Shown in pieces: positions 62,728 through 64,000 of a stretch of DNA of 64,000 bases. Location: the NCBI RefSeq assembly GCF_000503895.1, contig NC_022997.1:1942501-2006500 (forward strand), given 5' to 3'. The stretch is from Hyphomicrobium nitrativorans NL23 (GTDB taxonomy: Bacteria > Pseudomonadota > Alphaproteobacteria > Rhizobiales > Hyphomicrobiaceae). Both the position numbers and the translations under genes were made by a program. Under the pieces are notes generated by a model, which had not been told where the DNA came from, ran no database searches, and saw only the letters and a list, made by a program, of their open reading frames with translations. Every line of letters begins with the position of its first letter. Position 1 is the stretch's first letter.

Positions 62728-64000
62728 ATTCGGCGGCTTCGTTGCCGAACTGGAGTTCGGAGAGGCGGGCGTAGAGGCCGCTCTTTTGCGTGAGCTCGCG
62801 GTGGGTGCCGCTTTCCACGATGCGGCCGCCGTCGAGCACGAGAATGCGATCCGCGCTCTGCACCGTCGAGAGGCGGTGCGCGACGACGATGGTCGTGCGG
62901 CCCTTCGCGAGGCTTTCGAGTGCGCGCTGCACGGCCTGTTCGCTTTCCGTATCGAGGGCGCTGGTCGCTTCGTCGAGCAGGAGTACGGGGGCGTCTTTCA
63001 GAATCGCGCGGGCGATGGCGATGCGTTGACGCTGGCCGCCGGAGAGCTGGATGCCGCGTTCTCCGAGGCGGGTTTCATATCCGTCGGGCAGCGCGCAGAT
63101 GAAGGCGTCCGCTTGCGCTGCGGTGGCTGCCCGCACGACATCGTCGTGCGTCGCGTTGGGCGTGCCGTAGCGAATGTTCTCGGCAATCGTGTCGGCAAAG
63201 AGAGCGACATCCTGCGGGACGAGCGCGGTCGCGCTGCGCAGATCCTTGAGGGCGAGGGTTGCGATGTTCGTGCGGTCGAGAAGGATCTCGCCGCTCGTGG
63301 TGTCGTAGAAGCGCAGGAGGAGGCTCAGGATCGTGGACTTGCCGGAGCCCGACGGGCCGACGATGGCCACACGCTCGCCGGAGGTGACGCGGAAGGACAC
63401 GTCGTCGAGTGCAAAGACATCCGGCCGGCTCGGATAGGCGAACCGCACGTTGCGGAACTCGATCTCGCCCTTGAGCGGCGAGGGGAGGGCTGCCGGGTTC
63501 GGCGGCGAGACGATCTCGGGTTCCGTGTCCATGAACTCGGCGATGCGCTCGGCTGCGCCCGCCGCTTGCGTCGTCTCGCCCCACACTTCCGAGAGACTGC
63601 CGAGAGACGCTGCGGCGAACAGCGCGTAGATCACGAACTGGCTGAGACGGCCCACCGAAATATCGCCCCCGACGACGCCGGCTGCGCCGTACCACAGCAC
63701 GCCGACGATGCCGGCAACGGCCAGCATGATGATGAGGCCGGTCAGGGCTGCGCGCGCGAAGATGCGCTCGCGTGCGGCTTCGAAAGCGCGTTCGGATGCG
63801 TCGGCGAAACGGCGGGCGACGGCGTTTTCATGTCCGAACGCCTGCATGGTGCGCACGGCAGACAGGTTTTCGGCGGCATAGGCCGAGGCTTCGGCGAGAG
63901 TATCCTGGGCGCGCCGCGACAGGCGGCGGACCACGCGCCCGTAGCCGATCAGCGGAAGCACGATCAACGGAATGACGATCAGCACCATCAGCGACAGGCC
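62726..64000 (-). CDS. ABC exporter, fused permease and ATPase (MsbA-like), N-terminal part outside window
   Basis: The visible 424 residues hold the last transmembrane helices (LIVIPLIVLPLIGYG and GLIIMLAVAGIVGVLWYGAAG) and a complete nucleotide-binding domain. This has Walker A GPSGSGKSTILSLLLRFYD near residue 212 of the visible part, signature LSGGQRQRIAIARAI near 314 and Walker B APVLLLDEATSALDTES near 334, plus switch His in VVAHRLSTVQ. AFGHENAVARRF is typical of homodimeric exporters. The frame is open to the window edge. Lipid or drug export is possible. Confidence 0.9.
   Translation of the reverse strand, partial: GLSLMVLIVIPLIVLPLIGYGRVVRRLSRRAQDTLAEASAYAAENLSAVRTMQAFGHENAVARRFADASERAFEAARERIFARAALTGLIIMLAVAGIVGVLWYGAAGVVGGDISVGRLSQFVIYALFAAASLGSLSEVWGETTQAAGAAERIAEFMDTEPEIVSPPNPAALPSPLKGEIEFRNVRFAYPSRPDVFALDDVSFRVTSGERVAIVGPSGSGKSTILSLLLRFYDTTSGEILLDRTNIATLALKDLRSATALVPQDVALFADTIAENIRYGTPNATHDDVVRAATAAQADAFICALPDGYETRLGERGIQLSGGQRQRIAIARAILKDAPVLLLDEATSALDTESEQAVQRALESLAKGRTTIVVAHRLSTVQSADRILVLDGGRIVESGTHRELTQKSGLYARLSELQFGNEAAE

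Noticed and set aside
1-64000. CRISPR arrays, prophage, transposase genes, rRNA
   Set aside because: No regularly spaced 25-40 bp repeats with unique spacers, no phage or transposase motifs, and no rRNA-like sequence were seen in the window.

Overview
The window is a GC-rich alphaproteobacterial chromosome segment, most likely from the Hyphomicrobiales and perhaps near Hyphomicrobium; the genus is an inference I cannot test here. Supporting signs are PopZ-type (DUF2497) genes beside valS, an ExoR-like protein, an isocitrate lyase beside a RamB/ScfR-type regulator, a CtrA-type TTAA-N7-TTAA site, and the order argS / SPOR protein / nagZ / scpAB / tatABC / serS / surE / LysM-M23 protein / yajC-secDF. 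I saw no phage, insertion sequence with transposase, CRISPR or plasmid genes. The content is core chromosome with several interspersed hairpin-rich repeat families.

Layout. 1-2.3 kb: end of ribBA, then ribH, nusB and thiL. 2.4-9.9 kb: an L,D-transpeptidase, a tandem terminator-bearing repeat, a small membrane protein, an ABC-2 exporter pair, a SPOR-like protein, small proteins and a MEKHLA-domain protein. 10-14.6 kb: ribonucleotide reductase nrdB and nrdA behind a cobalamin riboswitch; the R2 subunit has Phe at the radical-tyrosine position (class Ic). 14.6-21 kb: an RraA-like protein, the ScfR-type regulator diverging from aceA, a small protein, a hotdog thioesterase, and metE interrupted by an in-frame stop. 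21.3-25.3 kb: tRNA-Asn, a 231-bp inverted-repeat element abutting actP, a DUF485 protein, tRNA-Cys, a DUF1232 protein and a Pcm-like methyltransferase. 25.7-33.8 kb: tolC, two tandem PopZ-like genes, valS and a DUF2939 protein. 34.4-43.8 kb: ilvD overlapping an exoR-like gene, xthA, erpA diverging from dgt, argS and a frameshifted SPOR protein. 44-54.5 kb: nagZ, scpA, scpB, an ABC ATPase, tatABC, serS, surE and an NlpD/DipM-like LysM-LytM lipoprotein behind a CtrA-type site. 54.8-64 kb: a DUF815 ATPase, yajC-secD-secF, an Mth938-like plus squalene/phytoene-synthase-like pair (relatives of the complex I assembly factors NDUFAF3 and NDUFAF6), a 702-residue GDSL hydrolase, and an ABC exporter that runs off the end.

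Themes. (1) B12 economy: the B12-independent class I RNR sits behind a B12 riboswitch, while the B12-independent methionine synthase carries a nonsense codon. Together these fit a cell that normally relies on B12-dependent enzymes encoded elsewhere. (2) Envelope, polarity and division: two PopZ-like proteins, ScpAB, an NlpD/DipM-like factor, NagZ, SPOR proteins and Tat/Sec export. (3) A hairpin repeat family found just downstream of plus-strand genes, with compensatory stem changes between copies and, in one array, two copies of an intrinsic-terminator-like hairpin.
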